From positions 20,172,001 to 20,236,000 of the forward strand of contig NC_072893.1 in assembly GCF_027943255.1 (NCBI RefSeq): a DNA stretch of 64,000 nt. Reading direction: 5' to 3'. The DNA is from Anastrepha obliqua (Eukaryota > Arthropoda > Insecta > Diptera > Tephritidae). Shown piece after piece: positions 11,802 to 23,398 of this stretch (its first letter is position 1; each line of letters starts with the position of its first letter). Under the pieces are notes generated by a model that searched no databases, had not been told where the DNA came from, and was given only the letters and a program-made list of their open reading frames with translations. Both the position numbers and the translations under genes were made by a program.

Positions 11802-11984
11802 CTGTACCAGGATAGCCGCCGTTCACTGTCAAAGTTCCAGAGCAGCTATCGAGACCCTCTTTATACTATTAAAATAGTTATAATAAACTTATAAGCAGGG
11901 GAAAGTAAAGCAAAAGGAAATACAGAAACTCGAGCTATGAATAAAACTTAACACTTTCTCAAAAATATCACAGCTTTATAAGTA

Positions 11985-13240
11985 AAGGGTGATCAGATTG
12001 GAGGTAAATACTTTTTCCAATACGGGTTTTATGACAGATCACGCGTGACTACTATCAAACTAAATACATAATTTTTTTCAGTATTCATTGACATTTCCTT
12101 ATTGAAAGACTTACGCCTCAACAACGTTTACAAATCGTAAGAAAATCGACGCTCTGTGAGAAGAAGGGAATGGCGAACGCTATCGCACCATTACTCGTAT
12201 AAATGAATTTTTGAAGCCCGTGTTTAAGTTAGATTAGGTTGACCTGGCTAGCTGAAAGCCATCACATAGACCTATTGGTCCTTAGTGGTACCATATGGAG
12301 CTTGACCCTTACGTTTCCTTGTAGTAGGTTTCTTGTTTTGCGAATCTAAGTAAGCTCTGAAGCTCTAACCCCGAGAGACATTCTAGCCACTCATATTGTA
12401 GAGCTCCAAAACATTTCATTCGGGTTCTAGCTAATGCAGGACAAGAACATAGAAGGTGTTCCAGAGTTTTCCACTCTTCTAGTTCATTGCAAAATCTGCA
12501 GGTATCATTGTTTGCAATTCCCATCTTGTATGCGTGTGCCGCTAACAAATTGTGGCCTGTCAGTATATCTACGATGATTCTGCTTTCCTTTCTAGGCAGG
12601 GCTAGTACGAATGTGGAATATTTATCTGCATTCTGTGTACACATGATTTTCGAAGTTTTGCAAGTGGCTAGGATGGATGGACATTGAGCACGATTACACT
12701 GGCGCAATGTGTCATACCAGCGAGAGTTGTCTCTACTACAATCTCCAGAAGCCCGTGATTGATATCCACAATATTTGGTTCCAACAAGACGACGCTACTT
12801 GCCATACAGTCCGTGAAACAATGGATTTGATGAGTCGTCGTTTTGGTGAGCAATTTATTACTCGTCTCGAACGAGTGGATTGACCACCAAGATCTTGTGC
12901 TACCACATCTTTGGACTTTTGACTTTTATTTTTGGGGTTACGTGAAATCTAAATGCTTTGTGGATAAACCGGCAACGATTGAGGCATTGGAAGCCAACAT
13001 TACCAAAGTTATTCAGAGGATACCGACCGAAGTCCTTCAGCGAGTCGCGAGTCATTCAAAATTGGTGCTTACGGATGGCCGAATTACGGCGCAGCTACGG
13101 CCAACATTTGAAATTGATTATCTTAAAAAAATAAATGTCATGAATGGTTCTATTCAAAAATAATAAAGGTTACACATTTAATTTGAATCTTCGTTGTTTA
13201 TTTCAACTTAAAATTCGATACCTCGAAATTGTTCACCCTT
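11985..13240 (+). mobile_element. mariner with TIRs, hosting a LINE
   Basis: The left end AAGGGTGATCAGATTGGAGG follows TA (11983-11984). The right end, ending CACCCTT at 13240, precedes TA (13241-13242). The + strand transposase relic begins near 12100 and jumps by internal deletion from the N-terminal part to VIDIHNIWFQQDDATCHTVR (12757 onward, second Asp). It ends with LDFYFWGYVKSKCFVDKPA and a C-terminus at 13163. The first Asp region is missing. A 525-bp LINE interrupts it at 12223-12747. A 280-bp derivative of this family lies at 51226-51505. Confidence 0.88.
12223..12747 (-). mobile_element. 5'-truncated LINE with 10-bp TSD
   Basis: Reading the minus strand, the peptide SRWYDTLRQCNRAQCPS leads into an open frame of 132 codons (12309-12707). 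That frame holds IIVDILTGHNLLAAHAYKMG, CRFCNELEEWKTLEHLLCSCP (C-x2-C-x10-H-x4-C) and a Leu-rich end. The exact direct repeat GAAGCCCGTG flanks it at 12213-12222 and 12748-12757. Removing the insert restores the mariner reading frame (NEFLK then PVIDIHNIW). The C-terminal frame is still open, so the copy is fairly young. Confidence 0.9.
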
Positions 13241-13242
13241 TA

Positions 13243-13844
13243 TATGCATATTTTTGTTGCTGCTAATTTAGTGAGTTTATTTATAGAAATACAAAAATTC
13301 CTATTACCCATTACGAAACACCTGGATCATGGCGCTTCAATGCACTTCTTAACAAGCACTAAATTCTTATTCAAATTCATTTCATTAACTTTGTTTACAG
13401 CAACTCAATGCATTAGAAACTCGCCTTAAACTATGCTAAAAAGAGTAGCAGCAAGGACTGAGTTATTTGTAAACTCATCCTTCGCCAGTATGTTGTTTTT
13501 GTTTTTTGCTGTTACAACAACAACAGCAATATACTGCGGAAGGATGAGTTTACAAACATGAACACCCCACTAACATCGATACCTGTCAAGGATTATGAAT
13601 CCGCAAGCAATTTTTTCTTATTGTGTTAACCGTTACACACTGTTAGCTGTACATGTGTTCGCGCTGTTGTGACCACTTCAAGCATCTGAGTTCAATCAAT
13701 ACTGTGGTCATTCGCTGTATTTGTCGCTATCCCTGTCCCTTTCACTGTCCCTGTCCCTTTTCCTATAACGAGGCGAGTGTCCATCCTTCAATAATTTGCA
13801 AAAAGCTCACATTAATAACTGTGCATGTGCTTGTATGTAAGCAT
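13243..13844. other. intergenic with one hairpin
   Basis: I see no gene. It holds the inverted repeat described at 13466-13556, CAA/CAG runs near 13515, and CTGTCCCTTTCACTGTCCC repeats near 13735. Confidence 0.35.
13466..13556. repeat. short imperfect inverted repeat (hairpin)
   Basis: Left arm TTTGTAAACTCATCCTTCGC (13466 onward) pairs with the right arm ending GGATGAGTTTACAAA at 13556. The arms are about 32 nt with about three mismatches around a ~25-nt loop. It could be a small foldback, a miRNA-like hairpin or the ends of a deleted element. The sequence alone does not decide. Confidence 0.6.
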
Positions 13845-14105
13845 CTTCTGCGGCCGCCGTAGTGCTGTGTGCGTGACTAATATGCATTTGCTACTGGGTT
13901 CGTTGGAAAGGGGCAAGAAAGGAAGGGTTCTCCCCATATAACCGCTATGAAAAAACTCCTCAAAAGAAAACAACTACCGTTCAGAACCAGTATGAAGTTG
14001 AAGAGCCCTACATTTGTTGGACAACATCAAGGCGAACACCACAAACTGCAGATGAAGCGCGGCCAAACACCCAACAAAGGTTGTAAGCGCCAATTGTATG
14101 TGTAT
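13845..14105 (+). mobile_element. diverged copy of SINE repeat A
   Basis: Starts at GCGGCCGCCGTAGTGCTG and shares body blocks AACCGCTATGAAAAAACTCC, CCGTTCAGAACC and GCGCGGCCAAACACCC with the other copies, ending GTAAGCGCCAATTGTATG. The box A and box B regions are degraded. It is older than the 34463 copy. Confidence 0.75.
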
Positions 14106-14745
14106 GTATTTGTGTATGCACAACTCGTTTACAAATTCTTATCACCACTAAGGAATTTCAATTTCTTTGTATATATTTTTGTTTTTTTTTTCGTATTTTT
14201 TACTTATAACTCACACACTCGCTCTGCAACGATAAACAGTTTTGCCGCGCTTTTTGTCGTACTGTTCTTTATTCCATTCTTTAGTCAATAAATTTGCGCA
14301 ACAGCGGTGGCTCTTACTCACGCGAAAGACACTTTCCGACAACCTGTTTGAATCCTGCCGCTGTTATCAGTCAACTGAAGTGAGTTATAACTTCGTGTGG
14401 TTGCTCAAGCAGTCAAGCCACTAAAAACAAGCTATCAGCTGAGTGGCAGAGAAGTAAGCTTTTCGCTTTTCTGTTAACCAAAAAGCTTTTCCGATTTTTT
14501 CAGACCTACTTATGTGCATGTGGATGTATGCGTCGCTGTCGTTCTGTTGCCTTATCATTTCTGTAGCAAAAAATAGACAATAGCGCGCATTGCTTACATC
14601 TACATACACCAACCGAGCAAAAGTCGTTGAAAATGGCGAAACTGTAAAATAAACCTGCAATAATAACTACTTCGAATCTGACTTAAATTTCAACTAAATT
14701 CTAAATTAATTTAAAAAATGAATCTGGAGTCGAAATTTTCCAATA
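14106..14745. other. intergenic, nothing recognised
   Basis: T-rich 14150-14280. The open frames here (e.g. 14421-14660 minus) show no known motif. Confidence 0.3.
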
Positions 14746-14906
14746 TACAGTCGACTCTCGTTAATTCGAAATTCGAGGGACTCTTAAAATATTACGAATT
14801 ATCGAGTGTTTGAAATACATATTAAATGGTTCGAAATTTTTGAGAGAAAATAAATAAAACTTCGGATTATCAAGTATTTTTATTTAACTGCTATTGTTTT
14901 ACATAT

Positions 14907-15245
14907 TCATAATTCACACAAGGAGAAAAGTGCCTGATATTCTGTTTCATCAGTTTCGATTTGTAGATAAAAGCTTTGTATTTTATCCAATGAGCCTCTT
15001 GCTACCTTAACTGATACCTCTATCAAAGATTCTGATGTATCGTCTTGATCTCCATCGTTGCTCTTTTCATTCGTATCTGTCGCAAATAAAATTTCGCCAT
15101 CGTTTAGTGATCCTGAGACAGCAACATCTTCATCTACTTGAACACAGCTACAAAAACTCACACCCCTGATGTCAACTACTGGTAAAGTAAGATCGGATAT
15201 TGTGGACTCTTCGGGTCTGTATTTTTCATAATAACGAACATGCAC
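14907..15245 (-). pseudogene. Tigger transposase C-terminal remnant
   Basis: A 112-codon open stretch, strongly acidic (DEDVAVSGSLNDGE, SNDGDQDDTSESL), as in the C-terminal tail of Tigger transposases. It is cut off from the DDE core by the nested element at 15535-16592. The assignment rests mostly on position and composition. Confidence 0.6.
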
Positions 15246-15534
15246 TAGAAAGATTGATTATGAACTTCAATATTCCTATAACGGATGTTTTACGCTGTTC
15301 GGCTTTTGAATTGGACTCTTTTGATGAGCTGTTGATCAAAATATTTTGTGAAGTGCAGTCGATTTGTTTTTCAGTGGCGTGTAATATTAATGGTATTTTT
15401 TAGCAAGTGATTATTTTTAGAGTGTGGAAGTTCAGATAGAATTATTAAACTATTCTGGATTTTTTAATGCGGTAAGAAACTCTTTTTAAATCATTTAAAC
15501 AAAAGTTTGTAATACTTTTTTCTTGTAAGTGGTA

Positions 15535-16592
15535 CAGTGGCTAATGTGGGCTAGTCAGCGTCGGGTATTGTGAACTAGTAGCCCACATTACTCTCTTAGT
15601 ATTTTCCTAATTCTCGTTAATTTTCTTGTTTTGTATTTCCCAATTATACATATTTAGGCATGCCAAAAATGGAGAAATAGGGAAATGAGACCCTGGTATG
15701 ATGAAAAAAGCCGTTGTAGCTGTTAGGAATGAGGAGATGGGCACACTTTTTGCATCAAAGACTTTTGATATGCCGCGTTTTACATTGCAAAGAATGCCAA
15801 AGAGTTATGTATCCTCTAGCCTGCTTTTAAAAACCCCACTTGAACGTAAGCCAATACTGGACGAAGCCACAGAAAAATACCTTGTAAAATATACATTAGA
15901 AATGAAATCAAGACTTTGCGGCCTCACAAGAAACGATATTTGTTCCCTGACGTTTCAATTGACGAAATTGCCAAAGTGTCAAACAAATTTTCGGTCCTTA
16001 AGCAATTTGCAGGGAAAACTTGGCTGCATGGATTCCTGCGCAGTCACAAAAAATTAGCTTAGTTTTCGCTCTCCAACGGCAACGTCTTTTAATAGAGCAA
16101 TGGGTTCACAAAAGAAAATGTAAAGATGTTTTTCGATTTACTTGATTAAGAATATGAGAAACACGAAATTCCACCATCTGGTATACAGAATGTGGATTTA
16201 AATTTACCTAAGTTTAATAATTTTTTTTTCAAATAGTCAACCAAGAAGGTCACTAATTAAAATAAAAAAAATATATGAATAAATGCATTGGCCTATTATT
16301 AACTCTTACAATTGTTCTTGGTGATTTTATCTAGTTATCTAGTGGCCCACTTTACCCGAATACCCTGGGCCACATTACCCACCATTTTTCTTTTCATCAA
16401 CTTTTAAGGTGGTTTCAGTTTTTCTATATTATCAGACGAAAACGATTCTATTAGGGTGTATTTTGTAATAAAATGTAAAGATAACTCAATATCTGTTAGA
16501 AAGAAATTAAAATCGCTTTTTCATTACGATTATTTTGGCAGAAATTAATATCAAGGTAAAATGCTGCCCACAATGCCCGACTTTACTCCCGC
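15535..16592 (+). mobile_element. psq-type pogo element nested in Tigger
   Basis: The left end CAGTGGCTAATGTGGGC follows TA at 15533-15534. At the right, CCCACAATGCCCGACTTTAC (about 16567) is the complement of the inner left TIR (GTCGGGTATTGTG), so the outer right TIR is truncated. The + strand protein (15698-16057) reads AVVAVRNEEMGTLFASKTFD and MPRFTLQRM, a psq-like helix-turn-helix. Then comes RLCGLTRNDICSLTFQLTKL, and in another frame KMYKDVFRF-like and EIPPSGIQNVD text. The DDE core is deleted. Confidence 0.8.
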
Positions 16593-17638
16593 ATTGATGG
16601 TTCTTCATCATCCATAATTATTTGCGAATTCTCCTGATCTTCTTTTACGAAACTCGAATTTTTGGAGGAGTTTCGAATCGTTAGGCGTGTTACAGCTCTC
16701 CCTGCCTTGTCCATCAGTAAAATAGCTGTCAGAACCGTGATATTCGTAGTTAACTGCTTATCAAGAGATTCCAAAACGATCTTAACAATTTCTTTGTGAT
16801 ACAACGTCTTTAAATTATGGATGATCCCTTGGTCCAATGGTTGCAGTTTGGAAGTTATATTCTACGTAGTTCTACGTTAGACAATGCAATGCAGTGCAAT
16901 TGTCTAAAAATAGTAAAAAAAATTGTCTCTTTTGCCGCTTCATTTTTCCATTAACTGTTAAAAACCAATTGTTAAAAAGTTCTGTTGTCATCCGAGCTTT
17001 TTTGTTAGTACAGCAATCAGCAGGAGACGATTTCACTCCTTTAAAACATCGCGGTTTCATTGCTTTCCCTATTACTAAGGGCTTAGGTTTTTCCGATCAA
17101 TTCATATTTACTGCAAGTAGAACTGTCAACCTCTCTTTACTATGTTTTCCCCCATGACACTATTCACCTTTAAAAGTAAGCGTCTTGTCCGGTAAGCATT
17201 TGAAAAATAGGCCAGTATTGAAAACGTCTAAGGCATCACAGTTTTCAATCAGTGTCTTCAATTTACCATGCCCATCTGAGCAATCAGCATCATTAACAGT
17301 TCCATTTTCTCAACAAATTTTTTTAAACACGACTCCATTTTTCTTTTTGAAATTTGTAAGTCACCCTTCACTTGCCGCAAAGTTTTGTATGTTTAGAGTC
17401 TAAACCAAATGACCAGGCTTTCTTCCAGATGAGGGAATTCACCTTTAGTTGTTCTTTTCCGTGCTCGAGCAGCTTGAGCAGCAGTAACTTTCTCCTTGTT
17501 CTTTATTATGGTTGAGAGAGTACTGCGATGAATCTTAAATTCTTTTGCAACATCGCTTTTCTTCTCACCTCCTTCTACTATTTTAATTAATTTCTTCTTT
17601 TCAGCAATCGTCAAACATTTATACATTTTAGGACTCAT
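16583..17638 (-). pseudogene. Tigger transposase N-terminus and DDE core
   Basis: MSPKMYKCLTIAEKKKLIKI with GGEKKSDVAKEFKIHRSTLS (about residues 24-43) is the CENP-B N-terminal DNA-binding helix-turn-helix. An inactivated stretch follows. Then come the DDE motif FLDNCTALHC, where the family has LDNCTAH, and MDQGIIHNLK near the third acidic residue. At least two frame breaks separate these. Not functional. Confidence 0.82.
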
Positions 17639-17986
17639 ATTTAATACAAATTTTTAATCTGTATACCAACGAAGCGATTCGTGCGGAAGCGTGCGTCAAA
17701 ATGGGCCTATGTTTTATGCGCACAGTAAAGGTATTTTTAGAAGAGTTCCAAAATTCAAAGTTCTTACTAACACACGAAGAAACTTTGCAAATTTGAATTG
17801 TCGAATGTTTGACCATATGAGTTCGAATTACGGCGTCGTAGCAATGATTTTTTCATTCGAATTACAAAGTGCATAAAAATGTATGAACATAATTCGAAAT
17901 ATAAAGAGATTTTGTAGGGGACTCTTAATAAGTTGAAATTATGAGAGATTCGAAATATCGCAGGTTTGAATTACCGAGAGTCGTTT

Positions 17987-18324
17987 CCGAAATAAAAAAA
18001 AAGTGATCGAATCTCTTCAAAATCGCGTTTTTTGATCCTTTTTGAAGATTACTCCGCTGAAAGTATAATCTTTGCTCTTTTTGTCAAAATCCCTCCTTTG
18101 CTTTTTGAAAAATCAGAAACTTTTAATGTCACCAACGAAAATGTTCGTTAGCGTATCCTCAGTGCAGGCCGAATAGCCCGAGCAGACGGATAGAACTTGA
18201 AAGCGTTCTATAACCAGGCCATCTTATTTCAGTAACAAAGATTGCAATTGAATTTCTGATAATAACGAAGATTGGTATGGCCTCAAAATCTAGCTCTAAA
18301 ATTAAAAAAAAAAAATTGTTAACA
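17987..18324. other. unassigned spacer
   Basis: AT-rich. I see no coding or structural signal beyond short A runs. Confidence 0.3.
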
Positions 18325-18421
18325 CATGGGCAAAAAAGTCCCGGGCCTAGCCCACAGATAGCACTATTTTTATTGCACCCACCTGTTTTTCAGTTAGTAC
18401 TAACCTTAAAAAGACGGATGT
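18325..18421 (+). mobile_element. solo ends of a mariner-type element
   Basis: ACACATGGGCAAAAAAGTCC with CGGGCCTAG is the same end motif as at 41965. The closing TTTTCAGTTAGTACTAACCT also recurs in reverse at 42800. Only the termini remain, so this is an internally deleted or solo-end relic. Confidence 0.55.
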
Positions 18422-18423
18422 TA

Positions 18424-19372
18424 TTTTGAAACTCCCTTCTTAGTTCTCTTACACATCTCATTTACTTATGATGCTTTCCATTTCAATTCAACCGGGCTAT
18501 TCGGGTCATGTTCTTCGATTTCGATGTAACTCAAATATGTTGCTCTCTGGTCAAAATAATGAGACACGTATTTTTTTGTTCGCCCGAAAAAATTTTTTTT
18601 CAAGAGTTATCGGCAATTGTGTTTTTCGGCTCAAAATCGATTTTTTTTAATTATATAAGAAAATTTTTGTTTTAACTGCTCATAACTTAGTCAAAAATGA
18701 ACCGATTTTAATAATTTTGGGTTCAAAATGATCGTCATTACTTACACGAGCGACTTAATGCAGAAAAAATTGCAAAAAAGTAGTTGACAATTTTTTATTT
18801 AGCAAAAAAGAAAAAAAATTGAGATTTTTTCGAAATTCAATATTTCAAAAAGTGTATTTTTTTTTTATGACTTTTTCTAAATCAAGAAGACACCTCAAAC
18901 TTCAATTGAGCAGAATGCCCAGTAGCTAAAATGAGTTGTTTTTGAGTAATGAATTTTTGAGTAAAAAACCTGTTTCGCACTTTTTGTTTTTTGCAAAATA
19001 AAAAATTTTCAAATACTTTTTTGCAACTGTTTCTACATGAAATCGCTCGTGTAAGTAATGACGATCATTTTGAACCCAAAATTATTAAAATCGGTTCATT
19101 TTTGACTAAGTTATGAGCAGTTAAAACAAAAATTTTCTTATATAATTAAAAAAAATCGATTTTGAGCCGAAAAACACAATTGCCGATAACTCTTGAAAAA
19201 AAATTTTTTCGGGCGAACAAAAAAATACGTGTCTCATTATTTTGACCAGAGAGCAACATATTTGAGTTACATCGAAATCGAAGAACATGACCCGAATAGC
19301 CCGGTTGAATTGAAATGGAAAGCATCATAAGTAAATGAGATGTGTAAGAGAACTAAGAAGAGAGTTTCAAAA
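18424..19372. repeat. long palindromic foldback/MITE-like element
   Basis: Two arms of about 390 bp (18424-18813 and 18983-19372) are inverted copies around a ~170-bp spacer. The outer ~330 bp are nearly perfect: the same 60-codon open frame appears at 18468-18650 (+) and 19146-19328 (-). Outer ends are TTTTGAAACTCCCTTCTTAG, flanked by TA at 18422-18423 and 19373-19374. No transposase is present. It looks like a TA-inserting, non-autonomous long-TIR element and would fold into a long hairpin RNA if transcribed. Confidence 0.88.
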
Positions 19373-19374
19373 TA

Positions 19375-20150
19375 GCCAGCGACAGTAAACCATAATTAAA
19401 AGTTAGGTTGGGTTAATGTAGAATACAGAGGAAATTATGGAAAGAAAGTAAAATATAAAAAATTAAATAAAACTCTACAACTACGTCAACTGAACATCTA
19501 ATTGTATCATGCAATCCCCTGAAAATCGAGCAGCGCCACGGCGATATGCGTAAACTTCGTATTCTCGCAACGATGCTCACTGGGTATTTAACTACTCATT
19601 CAAGGATGCTCATGTCGATGTGTTTGCATGTGCACATCTATGTATGTAGGTGTGCACGAGCGTGCAGGTTTATTTATGTTTGACGGTAGCCTTGTGCTTG
19701 CAACAAGGTTATGCATAGCTGCAAAAACGCTGCTGGATGCATAAATGTGAATATGTGAATAGTTTTCAATTTGGTTTTTTACCTCTTATCAGCCATTGTT
19801 GCAGATTTGTGGTTCCATGTCCTTCAACCGTGGTCCTGGCCACAATGTTTTGCTGTATTCGTCGACCGTAAAGCTTTTTTTCGTGTTTTTAATTACGTGC
19901 TCGCTTGCAAATTTTTTTCACCTTTCATTGTCATTGTCATATCGCTTTATGCTTTTAGATATACAGATATACATTCTATACTATATATGGATGTATGTAT
20001 GTTTTAGAAAATTGTAAATGTTTGCGGAATACGCCACAGTTGTCCATCAAAAAATGCTATAAATTATGGAATTAATGTGAGTGTTTCATGTGTTTCTTTG
20101 TTATCTCCGCAGTAATAAAGTTTTAGTTTTCTAAGGATCAAATAATTTAT
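19375..20150. other. intergenic, nothing recognised
   Basis: Contains ATGTATGTAGGTGTG-like microsatellite traces near 19640. I see no gene or element that I can name. Confidence 0.3.
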
Positions 20151-20154
20151 TAAA

Positions 20155-20710
20155 AGTAAGGCATTATAGATCTTACGTCCGAGTGCTGAAAAAAATCGTG
20201 TTGGAGGCTGAGATCATGCCATAAAAGCCAGCATTAGATGACAAAAACGTGAATGCGAGGTTGATATTCTGCAAAAAGTACCTACAAACACTGACGCCTG
20301 GAAAAGAGTGATATGATCTGATGAGACCCGTATTAACCAGTTTTAATCGGAAGGGAAACAGTATTACTAGCATCGGCCGCATGAAAAGCTGCAAAAGCAT
20401 CAAGTAGAACAAATCCTTAGCGGTGGTAGCCTTATGGTGTGGGCCGGCTTCACGTAAAAATACAAATTAATCTAATATTAAAATCTTTATTGCAGAATAA
20501 AGTTAACTGATCAAGCTCGTTTTAGCTCGAACATTTTCGTAATAATATTTCTAATATTAGGAGTGTTGGTGATGCAAATATCGCAGGGCGACAATTTTCA
20601 GGTCATCGGCTCGGGCCCAAACCAAACCAATTGCAAATGAAAGTACTCATGTGGAATAGTAAAACCCCAACTGGGGTTTGGTGTACCGGGTCACAATTTT
20701 TTTGACAGTG
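20155..20710 (+). mobile_element. Tc1-like element relic
   Basis: Readable blocks with frame slips: LDDKNVNARLIFCKKYL; then IWSDETRINQF with the first catalytic Asp; HRPHEKLQKHQVEQILSGG; and LMVWAGF (about 20430), all typical of DD34E Tc1 transposases. The right TIR (complement CACTGTCAAAAAAATTGTGA) ends at 20710 before TA. Most of the C-terminal half is deleted and the left TIR is not visible. Confidence 0.75.
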
Positions 20711-20954
20711 TATTAAAGTTTCTGAATATTGATCAAATGCCATATTACATAATATGGTAAATCCAGTACAAATATTGATTCTTCTTAAATTTCGTCTAAG
20801 AAGACTTTTAGTAAAATTCAATGATACATTTTTTTGCAGAACATTTTAACCCCTTGAATCCCACCGTTATGTGACTATTTAACCCATTTTTTTCAAAAAT
20901 TGTTCAAAAGCCCTCTTAAACTGGCTATTTAAGGGTTGAAATTGAAATTCGAAA
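20711..20954. other. short spacer
   Basis: Nothing recognised. Confidence 0.3.
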
Positions 20955-21502
20955 TTTGAAAAGGTCGAGCCAAGGAGCACCAGGAGATTTGGTGGCTCCT
21001 AAAACACTCAGGCTGAAAAGCCCGTTGTATTTAAAGCTCTGGAAAGGGGGTGGATAGTCAAGGAGGGAAGGAGAAAGGTATCAGAGAAAGAGACAGGAAA
21101 GAATAGAGACAGAGATAGAGACAGTTAGTCCTGTGAGAATTTTCCAGATTCTTTGGCAAATCTGTAAATATCCTCCAGTTTTAGAGAACGAATATTACTC
21201 ATTCTCATGACATCGGAACCCAAAACTCGTAGCCGCGCTCTAGCAAAGGTAGGATACTCACAGAGAAAGAGCTCAGTGCGATCCGCCTCCTCCAAGCCCG
21301 ACAGGTACATTGGGTCCTCAATGATTCCAATGGAGATCATAAGCTGACCCCATGGGTTGTGCCCTGTAATGATACCGACCATCAACCGAATGTCTTTTTT
21401 TCTAAGTTTTAGTAGAAAGTTTGACAGTTTTCTGTTGGGATTTGTCACTAAACACTTTGCAGTTCTGCAGGGCTCTAGACCGGACCAATGATCTTTATGC
21501 AA
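20955..21502 (-). mobile_element. LINE 3' end fragment
   Basis: A minus-strand open frame of 125 codons (21125-21502) reads SNFLLKLRKKDIRLMVGIIT and GHNPWGQLMISIGI, then a decayed zinc motif (LSGLEEADRTELFLCEYP; the expected Cys pair is lost), then a Leu-rich end. The 3' UTR runs to about 20955 and includes GAGAAAGAGACAGG-type purine runs. 5'-truncated. Confidence 0.75.
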
Positions 21503-21985
21503 ATGCCTACATAATCGCTGATTCAGTTCATGATTCCTGCGGAACTGATTCCGAAGAAAGGGTTAATATGTTCTACAAAAAGACTCTTCGGAAAATTTCA
21601 CTGGGGGTTGTCGAAGACATTGAGCATCTATGGGTTAAACGTACTAGGAAAAATTTAGCAAACACGAATGTATGTGTTTCATGTATTCCATATCAAATAA
21701 AACTTTGACTTGTTTTTGGTCGGAAAAGAGCTGGGATTTGTAAAAAACACACTTTTAATTCATTTAGCTAGTGATACTGAATTTAAGTTTAGAGGCAGGG
21801 TTGAATGCGCTGTTTTTTCGGGGGGCATATTTTCGAACCGCTATCGCTGCCTACACCTTTTGATCACCAACAAATTTCAGCCAACGCTGCATCAAGAGAT
21901 TTTCCCCTCTTATATCTAGTAAAAATAATACAAAATAATTCAATAAGAAAAGAATTGCTGTAGAATTGTATCGTTTTTTAAAGTC
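21503..21985. other. unassigned spacer
   Basis: Open frames at 21421-21708 and 21710-21919 (+) have no motif I recognise. Confidence 0.3.
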
Positions 21986-21989
21986 ACCT

Positions 21990-22310
21990 TTTCTTCAAAT
22001 GGCAAAGATACCTACTGATATCGTTCTCCATGCTCGTCAGATTCGGTGGCGAGTTGTCTACTAAATTCGTTCAAATAAAAATGCATAAAATGAATTTTGA
22101 GAGACATGTTGACTGGAAGCTTTTCGAATGCATCCAACTTAGTTTGGCGTACAGATTCTATAAGTAAAAACACTATCAGCTTGTCGTCAAAAAATGCCCA
22201 TAACTGATTCCAAAACGCTCTTTTATGTGACATGATTGCATAAAAACTAATACATTTCATAGAAAACCGCACCAAAAAGTCTAAAAGTTGACGTAAAAAT
22301 TCAGATGCTT
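21990..22310 (-). pseudogene. fragment of unnamed transposon-like protein family
   Basis: The minus frame (22012-22275) ends MSLKIHFMHFYLNEFSRQLA then TESDEHGERYQ. This pattern (LKIHFLH...SDEHGERFHQ) recurs in repetitive, unnamed arthropod proteins as far as I remember. I cannot assign a superfamily. It is a short piece without ends. Confidence 0.45.
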
Positions 22311-23268
22311 CATCATTATAGCTAAAAATTCAATGATATTATTATTTTTTTTTTTTTGTGTCGATATTCTATTGCTTTAATATCATATTACTCTAAAAAT
22401 TCTAATTTGGCATACCAACCCCGCCAATACCTTCAAGCATCAAGCCCTCACACCATCACAGGCCCAGCACAGGTGAATGTCAAGCTCACACCAAGGGTGC
22501 CAGTCAAAAAAATAGAAAAAAGAGGAGTGTTTTTACTTTTCATTTTATACAATGCTCGCGTATGCATTGGTATTTACACACACACATATATACATACACC
22601 CGTATCTTACGTGCATATCTATGATTGTCCAAGAGTACATCAGACTTCGACGTCTCATTCAAATCACCTTTACTTCATGTTTTTACAAAAAACAAAAAAT
22701 ATATTGTATTAATAATTAAATTTTTTACTATCTCGACTCCTGCTCAATCCTAAAACTTACCCTGCCAGAAAATCATAGTTTGGATAAATGATACGGAAAT
22801 CTCTATATTTCAAAAGCTTCTTGTATTTTACAAAATATTTTTCCATTTGTTTTTAAAAGCTTTCTTGAAATATTCTACTGCTTTGGTCGTCACTGATTAG
22901 GTGATTAGATGGTTGAAGGTTCCAAAATTACCCATTTATGAAAGTGCCACCTTTGATGCACTTCGATTTACTGCAGGGTATGTACATCCGCATCAGGCTG
23001 TAAAGCTTCTAAGGCCATGGACAATAAGTTGGTACGCCGCCTAAGGAGCGGGCTCGACGTTGAGAGCAATAACCGCAATCACAGCAAAACATATGTAAGT
23101 ATTTATGTAATGTTTTCAAATGTAAAAAAAAAAATTAAATTCATATGCACAAAAAAATACTTCCGCAATGAATAGCAGGGGTGCGGTTAGTCGTGCCATT
23201 TCGTCTACCTAAGGTGTTGAGTGGACTCTACTTTGTAAGTCAATTGCAAATTTATAACAAACGTAAAT
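22311..23268. other. intergenic, nothing recognised
   Basis: A CACACACATATATACATACA-like microsatellite lies near 22580. No gene or repeat family is assigned. Confidence 0.3.
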
Positions 23269-23398
23269 ATACAAGGTGACGTCCAAAATAAACAAGACTG
23301 AGCTAAAATAGAAACGACAGGAGCTTTGTTTTGAGTGTTTCAAGTCATTGATCGGAATGCCCTTCAGGATGTCGGTAAAAGCCTTTTGGATGGCCCCT

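Larger units (their letters stand above)
14748..17986 (-). mobile_element. Tigger/pogo-type DNA transposon relic
   Basis: The left end CAGTCGACTCTCGTTAATTC (after TA at 14746) and the right end, whose complement reads AACGACTCTCGGTAATTCAA, match the Tigger/pogo style of TIR. On the minus strand transposase blocks appear in the expected order. First is a CENP-B-type helix-turn-helix (17638-17393). Next is the DDE core with KPRCFKGVKSSPADCCTNKK and FLDNCTALHCL (17060-16872). Then MDQGIIHNLKTLYHKEIVK (16837-16583) and an acidic C-terminus (15245-14907). Frameshifts separate the blocks. A psq-type pogo element sits between the last two. Confidence 0.87.
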
